A stretch of 64,000 bases of DNA from Streptomyces sp. NBC_00358 (GCF_036099295.1 NZ_CP107976.1:6944001-7008000); one strand, 5' to 3'; numbered from the stretch's first letter, positions 32,635 to 42,423 are shown. Notes: a model not told the origin generated them from the letters alone. Numbers and translations are program-made.

Positions 32635-34287
32635 ATGAACGCAGACAGCCGTACCCGGCTCAACCAGACGCCCGAGTGGACCGCTCTGGCCAAGCACCGC
32701 GAGGAACTCGCGGACACCCATCTGCGCGACCTGTTCGCGGCCGATCCCGGGCGCGGCTCCGGCTACTCGCTCCAGGTCGGCGATCTGCACGTCGACTACT
32801 CCAAGCACCTGGTCACCGACGAGACGCTGCGGCTGCTGCGTGAGCTGGCCGCGGCGACCGACGTGTTCGGGCTGCGGGACGCGATGTTCCGGGGCGAGAA
32901 GATCAACGTGACCGAGGACCGTGCGGTGCTGCACACCGCGCTGCGGGCGCCGCGGGACGCGGTCGTGGAGGTCGACGGGGAGAACGTGGTGCCGGCCGTG
33001 CACGCGGTCCTCGACAGGATGGCGGGTTTCGCCGAGCGGGTGCGTTCGGGCGAGTGGACCGGTCACACCGGCAAGCGCATCAAGAACGTCGTCAACGTCG
33101 GTATCGGCGGCTCGGACCTGGGTCCGGCGATGGCGTACGAGGTGCTGCGCCCGTTCACCGACCGCGGACTCACGCTGCGGTTCGTGTCGAACGTGGACGG
33201 CGCGGACCTGCACGAGGCGGTGCGGGACCTGGACCCGGCGGAGACGCTGTTCGTCATCGCCTCGAAGACGTTCACCACGATCGAGACGATCACCAACGCG
33301 ACCTCCGCGCGGGACTGGCTGCTGACCGGGCTGAAGGCCGGTCAGGAGGCGGTGGCTCGGCACTTCGTGGCGCTGTCGACGAACGCGGAGAAGGTCGCCG
33401 ACTTCGGGATCGACACGGCCAACATGTTCGAGTTCTGGGACTGGGTCGGCGGCCGCTACTCCTACGACTCGGCGATCGGCCTCTCGCTGATGATCGCGAT
33501 CGGCCCGGAGCGCTTCCGTGAGATGCTCAACGGCTTCCACCTCGTCGACGAGCACTTCCGCACGGCCCCGGCCGAGTCCAACGTGCCTTTGCTGCTGGGT
33601 CTGTTGGGTGTCTGGTACGGCAACTTCCACGATGCCCAGTCGCACGCCGTGCTGCCGTACTCGCACTACCTGTCGAAGTTCACGGCCTATCTCCAGCAGC
33701 TCGACATGGAGTCCAACGGCAAGTCCGTGGACCGTGAGGGCCGCCCGGTCGAGTGGCAGACCGGCCCGGTGGTGTGGGGCACGCCCGGGACCAACGGTCA
33801 GCACGCGTACTACCAGTTGATCCACCAGGGCACGAAGCTGATCCCCGCCGACTTCATCGGCTTCGCCGAGCCCGTGGCCGATCTGCTGCCGGGCCTGGTC
33901 GCCCAGCACGACCTGTTGATGGCGAACTTCTTCGCGCAGACGCAGGCGCTGGCCTTCGGCAAGACCCCGGACGAGGTACGGGCCGAGGGGGTGCCCGAGG
34001 AACTGGTGCCGCACAAGACGTTCGAGGGCAACCACCCCACGACCACCATCCTGGCCCGGGAGTTGACGCCTTCGGTCCTCGGCCAGTTGATCGCCCTCTA
34101 CGAGCACAAGGTGTTCGTCCAGGGCGCGATCTGGAACATCGACTCCTTCGACCAGTGGGGCGTCGAACTCGGCAAGGTGCTCGCCAAGCGCGTCGAGCCC
34201 GCCCTCACCGAGGGCGCCGACGTCCCCGGACTGGACGACTCGACCAAGGCTCTGGTCGCCAAGTACCGGACGCTGCGCGGCCGTTAG
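32635..34287 (+). CDS. pgi: Glucose-6-phosphate isomerase
   Basis: Pgi interconverts glucose-6-phosphate and fructose-6-phosphate, linking glycolysis with the pentose-phosphate operon encoded convergently next door. The 550-residue product has signatures VNVGIGGSDLGPAMAYEVL (about 158-176), FVIASKTFTTIET, WVGGRYSYDSAIGLSL, the catalytic Glu in GKSVDREGR..WGTPGTNGQHA, and Lys near the end in IDSFDQWGVELGK. ATG 32635 follows GGCGGAAG; the in-frame extension upstream to 32572 lacks conserved character. Confidence 0.97.
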   Translation: MNADSRTRLNQTPEWTALAKHREELADTHLRDLFAADPGRGSGYSLQVGDLHVDYSKHLVTDETLRLLRELAAATDVFGLRDAMFRGEKINVTEDRAVLHTALRAPRDAVVEVDGENVVPAVHAVLDRMAGFAERVRSGEWTGHTGKRIKNVVNVGIGGSDLGPAMAYEVLRPFTDRGLTLRFVSNVDGADLHEAVRDLDPAETLFVIASKTFTTIETITNATSARDWLLTGLKAGQEAVARHFVALSTNAEKVADFGIDTANMFEFWDWVGGRYSYDSAIGLSLMIAIGPERFREMLNGFHLVDEHFRTAPAESNVPLLLGLLGVWYGNFHDAQSHAVLPYSHYLSKFTAYLQQLDMESNGKSVDREGRPVEWQTGPVVWGTPGTNGQHAYYQLIHQGTKLIPADFIGFAEPVADLLPGLVAQHDLLMANFFAQTQALAFGKTPDEVRAEGVPEELVPHKTFEGNHPTTTILARELTPSVLGQLIALYEHKVFVQGAIWNIDSFDQWGVELGKVLAKRVEPALTEGADVPGLDDSTKALVAKYRTLRGR

Positions 34288-34295
34288 GCGATTGC

Positions 34296-34330
34296 GGGGA
34301 AGCGGGTGGCGGGAGTCCGCCCGCTTCCCC
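34296..34330 (+). terminator. Terminator of pgi
   Basis: GGGGAAGCGGG (34296-34306) pairs perfectly with CCCGCTTCCCC (34320-34330) across a 13-nt loop, 9 bp after the pgi stop. Confidence 0.75.
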
Positions 34331-34393
34331 GGGCGCGCCGCCACGGCGACCGCCATCGCAGTCCTGGAGATGAACCGGCTTCGCCGCCGGGCG

Positions 34394-34424
34394 GGGGCGG
34401 CAGGGCCGGAGACCCTGCCGCCCC
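34394..34424 (-). terminator. Terminator of the tkt-tal-zwf-opcA-pgl operon
   Basis: GGGGCGGCAGGG (34394-34405) and CCCTGCCGCCCC (34413-34424) form a perfect 12-bp stem with a 7-nt loop, directly after the pgl stop on the minus strand. Confidence 0.8.
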
Positions 34425-34427
34425 GGC

Positions 34428-35210
34428 TCAGGCGGAAGCCGGCGGATAGAGCGAGCGCGGCAGTTGGGACGCGGCGGCCGCGTCCAGGAGCCACAGGGTG
34501 CGGGAGCGGCCGTACGCGCCGGCCGCGGGAGCCTGGATCTCCCCCGCGCCGGACAGGGCGATGGCGGCGGCCTCCGCCTTGTCCTCGCCTGCCGCGAGCA
34601 GCCACACCTCGCGGGCGGAGCGGATCGCGGGCAGGGTCAGCGAGATCCGGGTCGGCGGCGGCTTGGGCGCTCCGTGCACGCCGACCACCGTCCGCTCCGT
34701 CTCCCGCACCGCGGGCAGCTCCGGGAAGAGCGACGCCACGTGCGTGTCGGGCCCGACGCCCAGCATCAGGACGTCGAAGGCCGGAACGGAGCCGTGGTTC
34801 TCGGGCCCGGCGGCCTTGGCGAGCTCCGCCGCGTACGCCTCCGCCGCCGCCTCCACGTCGGCGCCGTGCGGACCGTCGGACCCCGGCATCGTGTGCACCC
34901 GGGCCGGATCCACCGGCACCGAGTCGAGCAGGGCCGCGCGGGCCTGGGTGTCATTGCGCTCGGGATCGCCCTCGGGGAGGTACCGCTCGTCGCCCCACCA
35001 CAGGTCCAGGCGCGCCCAGTCGACGGCGTCCCGGGCGGGAGCGGCCGCGAGCGCCGCGAGGAGCCCGTTGCCGTTGCGCCCTCCGGTGAGCACGATCGAG
35101 GCGTAGCCGCGCGAGGCCTGCGCGTCCACGATCTTCGTGATCAGCCGCGCCGCCGCGGCCTGGGCCATCAGTTCCTTGTCGCGGTGGACGACGAGCTGCG
35201 GAGTGTTCAC
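34428..35210 (-). CDS. pgl: 6-phosphogluconolactonase
   Basis: Pgl hydrolyses 6-phosphogluconolactone made by Zwf. The 260-residue DevB-type product has VLTGGRNGNGLLAAL (phosphate loop, about 40-54), LWWGDERYLPEGDPERND (about 69-86), VLMLGVGPDTHVASLFP and RISLTLPAI. The family usually has GGxxP in the first motif and GMGxDGHxASLFP in the third; here GPDTHVASLFP keeps the pattern with a Thr in place of Gly. Start GTG 35210 overlaps the opcA stop (GTGA). Last gene of the operon. Confidence 0.95.
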   Translation of the reverse strand: MNTPQLVVHRDKELMAQAAAARLITKIVDAQASRGYASIVLTGGRNGNGLLAALAAAPARDAVDWARLDLWWGDERYLPEGDPERNDTQARAALLDSVPVDPARVHTMPGSDGPHGADVEAAAEAYAAELAKAAGPENHGSVPAFDVLMLGVGPDTHVASLFPELPAVRETERTVVGVHGAPKPPPTRISLTLPAIRSAREVWLLAAGEDKAEAAAIALSGAGEIQAPAAGAYGRSRTLWLLDAAAASQLPRSLYPPASA

Positions 35211-36268
35211 TCGGCGGCCGCCTTGTCCGCCGCCTTCTTGGCGAGCGTCTCCGCCACCCCGGCGGGGGAGTCCTTGACGACCGGGGCCGCCTTCGTGGCC
35301 GTCGCCGTCCCGCCGGGGGACCCGGCCCCGGCGGTGTCCGCCGGGGCGTTCAGCCGGTCCACGCCGAAGCGCAGCGCCGAGGCGTAGGTGTCGTCCGGGT
35401 CGAGGCGGCGCAGCTCCTCGGCCATCAGCTCGGCCGTGTCACGGCGCTTGAGCGCCACCGCGCGGTCGGGCTGCCCCTGGATGGACAGCGTCGCGAGCGT
35501 CCCGTCCGCCCGGTCCAGGACGATCGGGCCGCAGCTCGTCTCCAGCCGCACCGCGGTGAGGCCGGGGCCCGAGGACAGCGACCGCTTGACGGGGACCTCA
35601 AGCCGGTCCGCGAGCCACATCGCGAGCAGCTCGCAGCTCGGGTTGAACTCCTCGCCCTCCACCTCGACCGCGTCCACGTCGCAGGTGACCTGGTCCAGGG
35701 CCGCGGCCAGCATCGAACGCCAGGGCGTGATGCGGGTCCACGACAGGTCCGTGTCACCGGGGGTGTAGGCCTCGGCGCGGGCGTTGAGCTCCCGTACCGG
35801 AGCCTCGGCGGCGTAGGTGTCGGTCACCCTGCGCTGGGCGAGCGAGCCGAGCGGGTCCTTCGCCGGGTCGAGCGGCGCGTTCACCGGCCACCAGACGACG
35901 ACGGGCGCGTCCGGCAGCAGCAGCGGCAGGACGACCGACTGGGCGTGGTTGATGACCTCGCCGTACAGACGCAGCACCACCGTCTCGCCGGTGCCCGCCT
36001 CCGCTCCGAGCCGCACCTCGGCGTCGAGCCGTGACTTCGTGCGGTCGCGGGGCGAGCGGGAGACGCGCTTGATGACCACGAGGGTGCGCGAGGGGTGCTC
36101 GCGCGAGGCCTCGTTGGCGGCCTTCAGGGCGTCGTAGGCGTTCTCCTCGTCGGTGACGATGACGAGGGTGAGCACCATGCCGACGGCGGGGGTGCCGATG
36201 GCCCGCCGGCCCTGTACGAGCGCCTTGTTGACCTTGCTGGCCGTGGTGTCCGTGAGATCGGTCTTCAT
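35207..36268 (-). CDS. opcA: Glucose-6-phosphate dehydrogenase assembly protein OpcA
   Basis: OpcA, first known from cyanobacteria and found in actinobacteria, activates or assembles glucose-6-phosphate dehydrogenase. The 353-residue product has RTLVVIKRVSRSPRDRTKSR, LLPDAPVVVWWPVNAPLDP (about 130-148) and LDQVTCDVDAVEVEGEEFNPS. The C-terminal 45 residues are Ala/Lys/Thr-rich and look unstructured. Its ATG (36268) overlaps the zwf stop as ATGA, giving equal-stoichiometry translation with its partner. Confidence 0.95.
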   Translation of the reverse strand: MKTDLTDTTASKVNKALVQGRRAIGTPAVGMVLTLVIVTDEENAYDALKAANEASREHPSRTLVVIKRVSRSPRDRTKSRLDAEVRLGAEAGTGETVVLRLYGEVINHAQSVVLPLLLPDAPVVVWWPVNAPLDPAKDPLGSLAQRRVTDTYAAEAPVRELNARAEAYTPGDTDLSWTRITPWRSMLAAALDQVTCDVDAVEVEGEEFNPSCELLAMWLADRLEVPVKRSLSSGPGLTAVRLETSCGPIVLDRADGTLATLSIQGQPDRAVALKRRDTAELMAEELRRLDPDDTYASALRFGVDRLNAPADTAGAGSPGGTATATKAAPVVKDSPAGVAETLAKKAADKAAAE

Positions 36269-37788
36269 GGGCGACGCCAGCTCCGTCCGTCTCGTTCGAG
36301 CATTTCGTCCGCCTCGACGGGACCCCAGGTGCCCGAGGGGTACTGCGCGGGCTTGCCGTGCTTGTCCCAGTACCGCTCGATCGGGTCGAGGATCTTCCAG
36401 GACAGCTCGACCTCCTCGGTGCGCGGGAAGAGGTTCGAGTCACCGAGCAGCACGTCGAGGATCAGACGCTCGTACGCCTCAGGGCTCGACTCCGTGAAGG
36501 ACTCGCCGTACGCGAAGTCCATCGAGACGTCCCGGATCTCCATGGAGGTGCCGGGCACCTTGGAGCCGAAGCGGACCGTGACGCCCTCGTCGGGCTGGAC
36601 GCGGAAGACGATCGCGTTCTGGCCCAGCTCCTCCGTCGCCGTGTGGTCGAAGGGGGAGTGCGGGGCGCGCTGGAAGACGACCGCGATCTCGGTGACGCGG
36701 CGGCCCAGACGCTTGCCGGTGCGCAGGTAGAACGGGACGCCCGCCCAGCGGCGGTTGTCCACCTCCACCTTGATCGCGGCGAAGGTGTCGGTCTTCGACT
36801 TGGGGTCGATACCGTCCTCCTGGAGGTAGCCGACGACCTTCTCGCCGCCCTGCCACCCCGCCGCGTACTGGCCGCGGACCGTGCTCTTGCCCAGGTCCTT
36901 CGGCAGCCTGGTCGCGCCGAGCACCTTGGTCTTCTCCGCCGCGAGCGCGTCCGCGTCGAAGGAGGAGGGCTCCTCCATCGCGGTCAGTGCCATGAGCTGG
37001 AGCAGGTGGTTCTGGATGACGTCACGGGCGGCGCCGATGCCGTCGTAGTAGCCGGCCCGGCCGCCGATGCCGATGTCCTCGGCCATGGTGATCTGCACGT
37101 GGTCGACGAACGACCGGTTCCAGATCGGCTCGAACATCGTGTTGGCGAAGCGCAGCGCCAGGATGTTCTGGACGGTCTCCTTGCCCAGGTAGTGGTCGAT
37201 GCGGAAGACCTGGTCCGGGGCGAAGACCTCGTGCACGATCGCGTTGAGTTCCTCGGCCGACTTGAGGTCGTGACCGAAGGGCTTCTCGATGACCGCGCGG
37301 CGCCACTGGCCGTTCGACTGGTCGGCCAGCTTGTGCTTCTTCAGCTGCTGGATCACCACCGGGAACGCGGACGGCGGCACGGACAGATAGAAGGCGAAGT
37401 TGCCGCCCGTGCCCTGCGCCTTGTCCAGCTCCTCGATGGTCGAGCGCAGCCGGTCGAACGCGTCGTCGTCGTCGAAGGTGCCCTGGACGAAGCGCATCCC
37501 CTGGACGAGCTGCTGCCAGACCTCCTCGCGGAAGGGCGTACGGGCGTGCTCCTTGACCGCGTCGTGGACCTCCTGGGCGAAGTCCTCGTGGGCCCACTCG
37601 CGACGGGCGAACCCGACGAGGGAGAAGCCCGGCGGCAGCAGTCCCCGGTTGGCGAGGTCGTACACCGCGGGCATCAGCTTTTTACGTGACAAATCGCCCG
37701 TGACGCCGAAGATGACCAGGCCCGACGGCCCCGCGATACGCGGGAGCCGTCGGTCTGCGGGGTCACGCAGCGGGTTGCTGCTCGACAA
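36265..37788 (-). CDS. zwf: Glucose-6-phosphate 1-dehydrogenase
   Basis: Zwf oxidises glucose-6-phosphate with NADP+, the entry step of the pentose-phosphate pathway. The 507-residue product has the coenzyme site VIFGVTGDLSRKKLMPAVYDL (about 26-46), the substrate/catalytic RIDHYLGKETVQN (about 195-207) and KPFGHDL. The start is TTG 37788, preceded 8-9 nt upstream by GGAGGGC; the SD itself covers the end of tal, 4 bp upstream. Streptomyces often has two zwf loci; this is the tkt-tal-zwf-opcA-pgl type. Confidence 0.97.
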   Translation of the reverse strand: MSSSNPLRDPADRRLPRIAGPSGLVIFGVTGDLSRKKLMPAVYDLANRGLLPPGFSLVGFARREWAHEDFAQEVHDAVKEHARTPFREEVWQQLVQGMRFVQGTFDDDDAFDRLRSTIEELDKAQGTGGNFAFYLSVPPSAFPVVIQQLKKHKLADQSNGQWRRAVIEKPFGHDLKSAEELNAIVHEVFAPDQVFRIDHYLGKETVQNILALRFANTMFEPIWNRSFVDHVQITMAEDIGIGGRAGYYDGIGAARDVIQNHLLQLMALTAMEEPSSFDADALAAEKTKVLGATRLPKDLGKSTVRGQYAAGWQGGEKVVGYLQEDGIDPKSKTDTFAAIKVEVDNRRWAGVPFYLRTGKRLGRRVTEIAVVFQRAPHSPFDHTATEELGQNAIVFRVQPDEGVTVRFGSKVPGTSMEIRDVSMDFAYGESFTESSPEAYERLILDVLLGDSNLFPRTEEVELSWKILDPIERYWDKHGKPAQYPSGTWGPVEADEMLERDGRSWRRP

Positions 37789-37792
37789 GATT

Positions 37793-38911
37793 TCAGCCCT
37801 CCGAAGGGGCGAGGCGCTGGAGCTCCGCCTCGGTCGACTTGAGCAGGTCGTTCCAGGCGGACTCGAACTTCTCGACGCCCTCGTCCTCGAGGAGCTGGAC
37901 CACGTCGTCGTAGGCGATCCCGAGCTTCTCGACGGCGTCGAGTTCGGCGCGGGACTGCTCGTACGTACCGGCGATGGTGTTGCCGGTGATCCGGCCGTGG
38001 TCCTCGGCGGCCTCCAGAGTGGCCTCCGGCATGGTGTTCACGGTGTTCGGCGCGACCAGCTCGTCGACGTACAGGGTGTCCTTGTACGCCGGGTCCTTGA
38101 CGCCGGTCGAGGCCCACAGCGGGCGCTGCTTGTTGGCCTGCGCCCGGTCGAGGACGGCCCAGCGGTCGGTGGAGAAGACCGCCTCGTACGCCTCGTACGC
38201 GAGCCGGGCGTTGGCGAGGCCCGCCTTGCCGCGGGCTGCCTTGGCCTCGGGGGTGCCGAGCGCGTCGAGCCGCTTGTCGATCTCGGTGTCCACGCGGGAC
38301 ACGAAGAAGGACGCCACGGAGTGGATCTTCGAGAGGTCCAGGCCGCGCTCCTTGGCCTTCTCCAGGCCGAGGACGAAGGCCTCCATGACCTCGCGGTAGC
38401 GCTCCAGCGAGAAGATCAGCGTCACGTTGACGCTGATGCCGAGGCCGATGACCTCGGTGATCGCCGGCAGACCCGCCTTGGTGGCCGGGATCTTGATGAG
38501 GGTGTTGGGGCGGTCCACGAGCCAGGCAAGCTGCTTGGCCTCGGCGATGGTCGCGGGGGTGTTGTGCGCCAGCCGCGGGTCCACCTCGATCGAGACCCGG
38601 CCGTCCTGGCCGCCGGTCGCGTCGAAGACGGGACGCAGGATGTCGGCGGCGTCGCGGACGTCCGCCGTCGTGATCATGCGGATGGCTTCCTCGACGGTGA
38701 CCTTGCGGGCGGCGAGTTCGGAGACCTGCTGCTCGTAACCGTCCCCGCTGCTGATCGCCTTCTGGAAGATCGACGGATTGGTGGTGACGCCCACGACGTG
38801 CTGCTGGTCGATCAGCTCGGCAAGGTTGCCGGACGTGATCCGCTTGCGCGACAGGTCGTCCAGCCAGATCGCGACGCCTTCCTCGGAGAGGCGCTTGAGT
38901 GCGTCTGTCAT
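37793..38911 (-). CDS. tal: Transaldolase
   Basis: Tal transfers dihydroxyacetone units between sedoheptulose-7-phosphate and glyceraldehyde-3-phosphate. The 372-residue product is of the longer actinobacterial type, with GVTTNPSIFQKAI (about 40-52), SIEVDPRLAHNT and the Schiff-base Lys in NTLIKIPATKAGLPAI (about 140-155). ATG 38911 follows AGGAGATGC; the in-frame upstream extension to 39130 lies inside tkt and is discarded. It is 34 bp after tkt and 4 bp before zwf. Confidence 0.97.
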   Translation of the reverse strand: MTDALKRLSEEGVAIWLDDLSRKRITSGNLAELIDQQHVVGVTTNPSIFQKAISSGDGYEQQVSELAARKVTVEEAIRMITTADVRDAADILRPVFDATGGQDGRVSIEVDPRLAHNTPATIAEAKQLAWLVDRPNTLIKIPATKAGLPAITEVIGLGISVNVTLIFSLERYREVMEAFVLGLEKAKERGLDLSKIHSVASFFVSRVDTEIDKRLDALGTPEAKAARGKAGLANARLAYEAYEAVFSTDRWAVLDRAQANKQRPLWASTGVKDPAYKDTLYVDELVAPNTVNTMPEATLEAAEDHGRITGNTIAGTYEQSRAELDAVEKLGIAYDDVVQLLEDEGVEKFESAWNDLLKSTEAELQRLAPSEG

Positions 38912-38945
38912 GGAAATTGCATCTCCTACGTGTCGTATTTCAGCG

Positions 38946-41033
38946 TCAGCGCTGGGCTGCGGCGATCGATTCCCGGGCGGCTTCGGCGACGTTCTCGGCG
39001 GTGAAACCGAATTCGCGGAAGAGCACCTTGGCGTCGGCCGAAGCACCGAAGTGCTCCAGCGAGACAATGCGTCCGGCGTCCCCGACGAATCGGTGCCAGG
39101 TGAGACCGATTCCGGCCTCGACCGAGACACGGGCCTTCACCGAGGGCGGCAGGACGCTGTCCCGGTACCCCTGGTCCTGCTCGTCGAACCACTCCACGCA
39201 CGGCATGGACACGACCCGCGTGGGGATGCCCGCGGCCTGGAGCTGCTCGCGCGCCTCGACGGCCACGTGCACCTCGGAGCCGGTGCCGATGAGGATGACC
39301 TCGGGCGAGCCGCCCTCGGCCTCGAACAGCACGTAACCGCCCTTGGCGGCGTCCTCGTTCGCCTCGTACGTCGGCACACCCTGACGGGTGAGCGCGAGAC
39401 CGTGCGGGGCGCCCTTGCCGTACACCTTCGTGTAGCGCTTGAGGATCTCGCGCCAGGCGATGGCCGTCTCGTTGGCGTCCGCGGGGCGGACCACGTTGAG
39501 ACCGGGGATGGCGCGCAGCGAGGCCAGGTGCTCGACGGGCTGGTGGGTCGGGCCGTCCTCGCCGAGGCCGATGGAGTCGTGCGTCCACACGTACGTCACC
39601 GGCAGGTGCATCAGGGCCGACAGGCGGACCGAGTTGCGCATGTAGTCGGAGAACACCAGGAAGGTGCCGCCGTAGATGCGGGTGTTGCCGTGCAGCGCGA
39701 TGCCGTTCATCTCCGCGGCCATGGAGTGCTCGCGGATGCCGAAGTGGATCGTGCGGCCGTACGGGTCGGCCTCCGGCAGCGGGTTGCCCGCCGGGAGGAA
39801 CGAGCTCGTCTTGTCGATCGTGGTGTTGTTCGAGCCGGCCAGGTCGGCCGAGCCGCCCCACAGCTCGGGGATGACCGCGCCGAGGGCCTGCAGCACCTTG
39901 CCGGACGCGGCACGCGTGGCGACACCCGTGCCCGCCTCGAAGGCGGGGAGCTTCTCCTCCCAGCCGGCCGGCAGCTCGGTCGCGGCGATGCGGTCGTACT
40001 CCGCGGCGCGCTCCGGGCTGGCGGTGCGCCAGGCGGCGTAGCCCTTCTCCCACTCGGCCTTGGCCTGGGCACCCCGGTCCAGGGCCTGGCGGGTGTGGGC
40101 CAGCACCTCGGCGGCCACGTCGAAGGACTTCTCCGGGTCGAAGCCGAGGACCCGCTTGGTGGCCGCGACCTCGTCGTCGCCGAGCGCCGAGCCGTGCGCG
40201 GCCTCGGTGTTCTGCGCGTTCGGGGCGGGCCAGGCGATGATCGAGCGCATCGCGATGAACGACGGCTTGTCCGTCACCTTCTTCGCGGCCTCGATGGCGT
40301 TGTAGATGGCGTGCGGGTCGAGGTCGCCGTCCGGCTTCGGGGCGACACGCTGGACATGCCAGCCGTACGCCTCGTAGCGCTTGACGGTGTCCTCGGAGAC
40401 CGCGGTCTCCGTGTCGCCCTCGATCGAGATGTGGTTGTCGTCCCACAGCAGGACGAGATTGCCGAGCTTCTGGTGCCCCGCCATGGAGGAGGCCTCCGAG
40501 GAGATGCCCTCCTGGAGGCAGCCGTCACCGGCGATCGCGTAGATGAAGTGGTCGAACGGGGACTCGCCCTCGGGCGCGTCCGGGTCGAACAGGCCGCGCT
40601 CGTAGCGGGCGGCCATCGCCATGCCCACCGCGTTGGCGACACCCTGGCCGAGCGGACCGGTCGTGGTCTCCACGCCCGGCGTGTGACCGTACTCGGGGTG
40701 CCCGGGGGTCCTGCTGCCCCAGGTCCTGAAGGACTCCAGGTCGTCCAGCTCCAGGCCGAACCCGGCCAGGTAGAGCTGGGTGTAGAGGGTCAGGGACGAA
40801 TGGCCGGCCGACAGCACGAAGCGGTCGCGTCCAACCCAGTCGGTGTCCGCCGGGTCGTGCCGCATCACCTTCTGGAAGAGGGTGTAGGCGGCGGGCGCCA
40901 GGCTCATGGCCGTACCGGGATGGCCGTTGCCGACCTTCTGTACGGCGTCGGCGGCCAGGACGCGGGCGGTGTCGACCGCCCGCTGGTCCAGCTCGGTCCA
41001 CTCGAGGTCTGTGGTGGTCGGCTTGGTGCTCAC
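38946..41033 (-). CDS. tkt: Transketolase
   Basis: Tkt is the thiamine diphosphate enzyme that moves two-carbon ketol units in the non-oxidative pentose-phosphate pathway. The 695-residue product shows GNGHPGTAMSLAPAAYTLF (about 36-54), GPLGQGVANAVGMA, the ThDP/Mg motif GDGCLQEGISSEASSMAGH ending in WDDNHISIEG, and FGIREHSMAAEMNGIALHG with the cofactor-activating Glu. Start GTG 41033 gives MSTKPTTTDLEW; GGAGAGGAG lies about 20 nt upstream. First gene of the reverse-strand pentose-phosphate operon. Confidence 0.97.
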   Translation of the reverse strand: MSTKPTTTDLEWTELDQRAVDTARVLAADAVQKVGNGHPGTAMSLAPAAYTLFQKVMRHDPADTDWVGRDRFVLSAGHSSLTLYTQLYLAGFGLELDDLESFRTWGSRTPGHPEYGHTPGVETTTGPLGQGVANAVGMAMAARYERGLFDPDAPEGESPFDHFIYAIAGDGCLQEGISSEASSMAGHQKLGNLVLLWDDNHISIEGDTETAVSEDTVKRYEAYGWHVQRVAPKPDGDLDPHAIYNAIEAAKKVTDKPSFIAMRSIIAWPAPNAQNTEAAHGSALGDDEVAATKRVLGFDPEKSFDVAAEVLAHTRQALDRGAQAKAEWEKGYAAWRTASPERAAEYDRIAATELPAGWEEKLPAFEAGTGVATRAASGKVLQALGAVIPELWGGSADLAGSNNTTIDKTSSFLPAGNPLPEADPYGRTIHFGIREHSMAAEMNGIALHGNTRIYGGTFLVFSDYMRNSVRLSALMHLPVTYVWTHDSIGLGEDGPTHQPVEHLASLRAIPGLNVVRPADANETAIAWREILKRYTKVYGKGAPHGLALTRQGVPTYEANEDAAKGGYVLFEAEGGSPEVILIGTGSEVHVAVEAREQLQAAGIPTRVVSMPCVEWFDEQDQGYRDSVLPPSVKARVSVEAGIGLTWHRFVGDAGRIVSLEHFGASADAKVLFREFGFTAENVAEAARESIAAAQR

Positions 41034-41393
41034 CCTGGGTCAGGGCTCCTCTCCACATGTCACACATGTCGAAATGCCGGTGCACTGGGCGCCCCGGCCG
41101 TTGTCGAGCCTACCCCCGTGAGTACGTGCGTTTTTTCGAGTCATTCCAGACTGCCGGGACTCATCGGGATCCGCCTCCCGACTGGGCCGTTCCGTGTTCG
41201 ACACGTGAATACGGAGCCGCTCGTCCGAGTGCTCAATCGAGTGTCGATCGGCTCTTCCAGCGGCACCGTCCAACACGAGCGCACCCCCGCGAATGCCGGG
41301 GTCTGGGCAACGTCTACAGTGGCGTGGTACGCGTGAGCCTTTGCGGGGAATTCATTCCCGGGGCTTGCTGGGATGTCTCTGTCAGGGGTGTGC
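41034..41393. other. Divergent intergenic region tkt / ctaB
   Basis: The 360-bp gap must hold promoters for both directions. On the minus strand TAGGCT (41107-41112) could be the tkt -10; no convincing -35 is seen. On the plus strand TACAGT (41315-41320) could be a -10 for ctaB. A small palindrome GGGAAT-TC-ATTCCC (41346-41359) lies before ctaB. No gene is seen. Confidence 0.4.
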
Positions 41394-42341
41394 GTGACGG
41401 CCGTCGAATCCCGTCCAGCCGGTGTGCTCGGGACGAGCAGCAGCCGGGGCCAGCGGCCGTTCGGGGCCCGTCTGAAGGCGTTCGTGGCGCTGACCAAGCC
41501 GCGGATCATCGAACTGCTGCTGATCACCACCGTTCCGGTGATGTTCCTGGCGCAGCAGGGCGTGCCCGACCTGAAGCTGGTGCTCCTCACCTGCCTCGGC
41601 GGCTATCTGTCCGCGGGCGGCGCCAACGCGCTGAACATGTACATCGACCGCGACATCGACGCCCTCATGGAGCGCACCTCGCAGCGCCCGCTGGTCACCG
41701 GGATGGTCAGCCCCCGTGAGTGCCTCGCGTTCGGCATCGCGCTGGCCGTCGTGTCGACGCTGCTGTTCGGTCTGGCCGTCAACTGGCTGTCCGCCTGGCT
41801 GTCGCTCGGAGCGCTCCTCTTCTACGTCGTCGTCTACACGATGATCCTCAAACGCCGTACCTCGCAGAACATCGTGTGGGGCGGTATCGCCGGCTGCCTG
41901 CCCGTGCTCATCGGCTGGTCGTCCGTCACGAACTCCATGTCGTGGGCGCCGGTCATCCTCTTCCTCGTCATGTTCTTCTGGACGCCGCCGCACTACTGGC
42001 CGCTGTCCATGAAGGTGCGTGACGACTACGCGCGCGTGGGCGTGCCGATGCTCCCGGTCGTCGCGAGCAACAAGGTGGTCGCCCGCCAGATCGTCATCTA
42101 CAGCTGGGTGATGGTCGCGGTCTCGCTGCTGCTCACCCCGCTCGGGTACACGGGCTGGTTCTACACCGTGGTCGCGCTCGGCGCGGGCGGGTTCTGGCTG
42201 TGGGAGGCGCACGGTCTGCAGAACCGCGCCAAGGCCGAGGTGGCGGGCGGCAAGCTCAAGGAGATGCGGCTGTTCCACTGGTCCATCACCTATGTGTCGA
42301 TCCTCTTCGTGGCCGTCGCGGTGGACCCCTTCCTCCGCTAG
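41394..42341 (+). CDS. ctaB: Protoheme IX farnesyltransferase (heme O synthase)
   Basis: CtaB adds a farnesyl group to heme B to give heme O for cytochrome oxidase. The 315-residue UbiA-type protein has about nine membrane helices, the Asp-rich prenyl-binding motif NALNMYIDRDIDALMERT (about 76-93) and the second site in VRDDYARVGVPMLPV. I chose GTG 41394 (MTAVESRPAG) with AGGGG just upstream; ATG 41373 would add seven residues. The partner heme A synthase lies 2.6 kb downstream on the opposite strand. Confidence 0.95.
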   Translation: MTAVESRPAGVLGTSSSRGQRPFGARLKAFVALTKPRIIELLLITTVPVMFLAQQGVPDLKLVLLTCLGGYLSAGGANALNMYIDRDIDALMERTSQRPLVTGMVSPRECLAFGIALAVVSTLLFGLAVNWLSAWLSLGALLFYVVVYTMILKRRTSQNIVWGGIAGCLPVLIGWSSVTNSMSWAPVILFLVMFFWTPPHYWPLSMKVRDDYARVGVPMLPVVASNKVVARQIVIYSWVMVAVSLLLTPLGYTGWFYTVVALGAGGFWLWEAHGLQNRAKAEVAGGKLKEMRLFHWSITYVSILFVAVAVDPFLR

Positions 42342-42356
42342 GCCCCTTCCTCCGCC

Positions 42357-42423
42357 GGGGTCCTCCACGGGACCCCTTCGCCGGACCGGCCGGTCCGGCC
42401 GGGGCCCGCGTGGCCAAGGCCAC
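42357..42423 (+). terminator. Cluster of three hairpins after ctaB
   Basis: GGGGTCC/GGACCCC (42357-42376), the 18-bp palindrome CCGGACCGGCCGGTCCGG (42381-42398) and GTGGCCAAGGCCAC (42410-42423) follow each other. The first is the likely ctaB terminator. Confidence 0.6.
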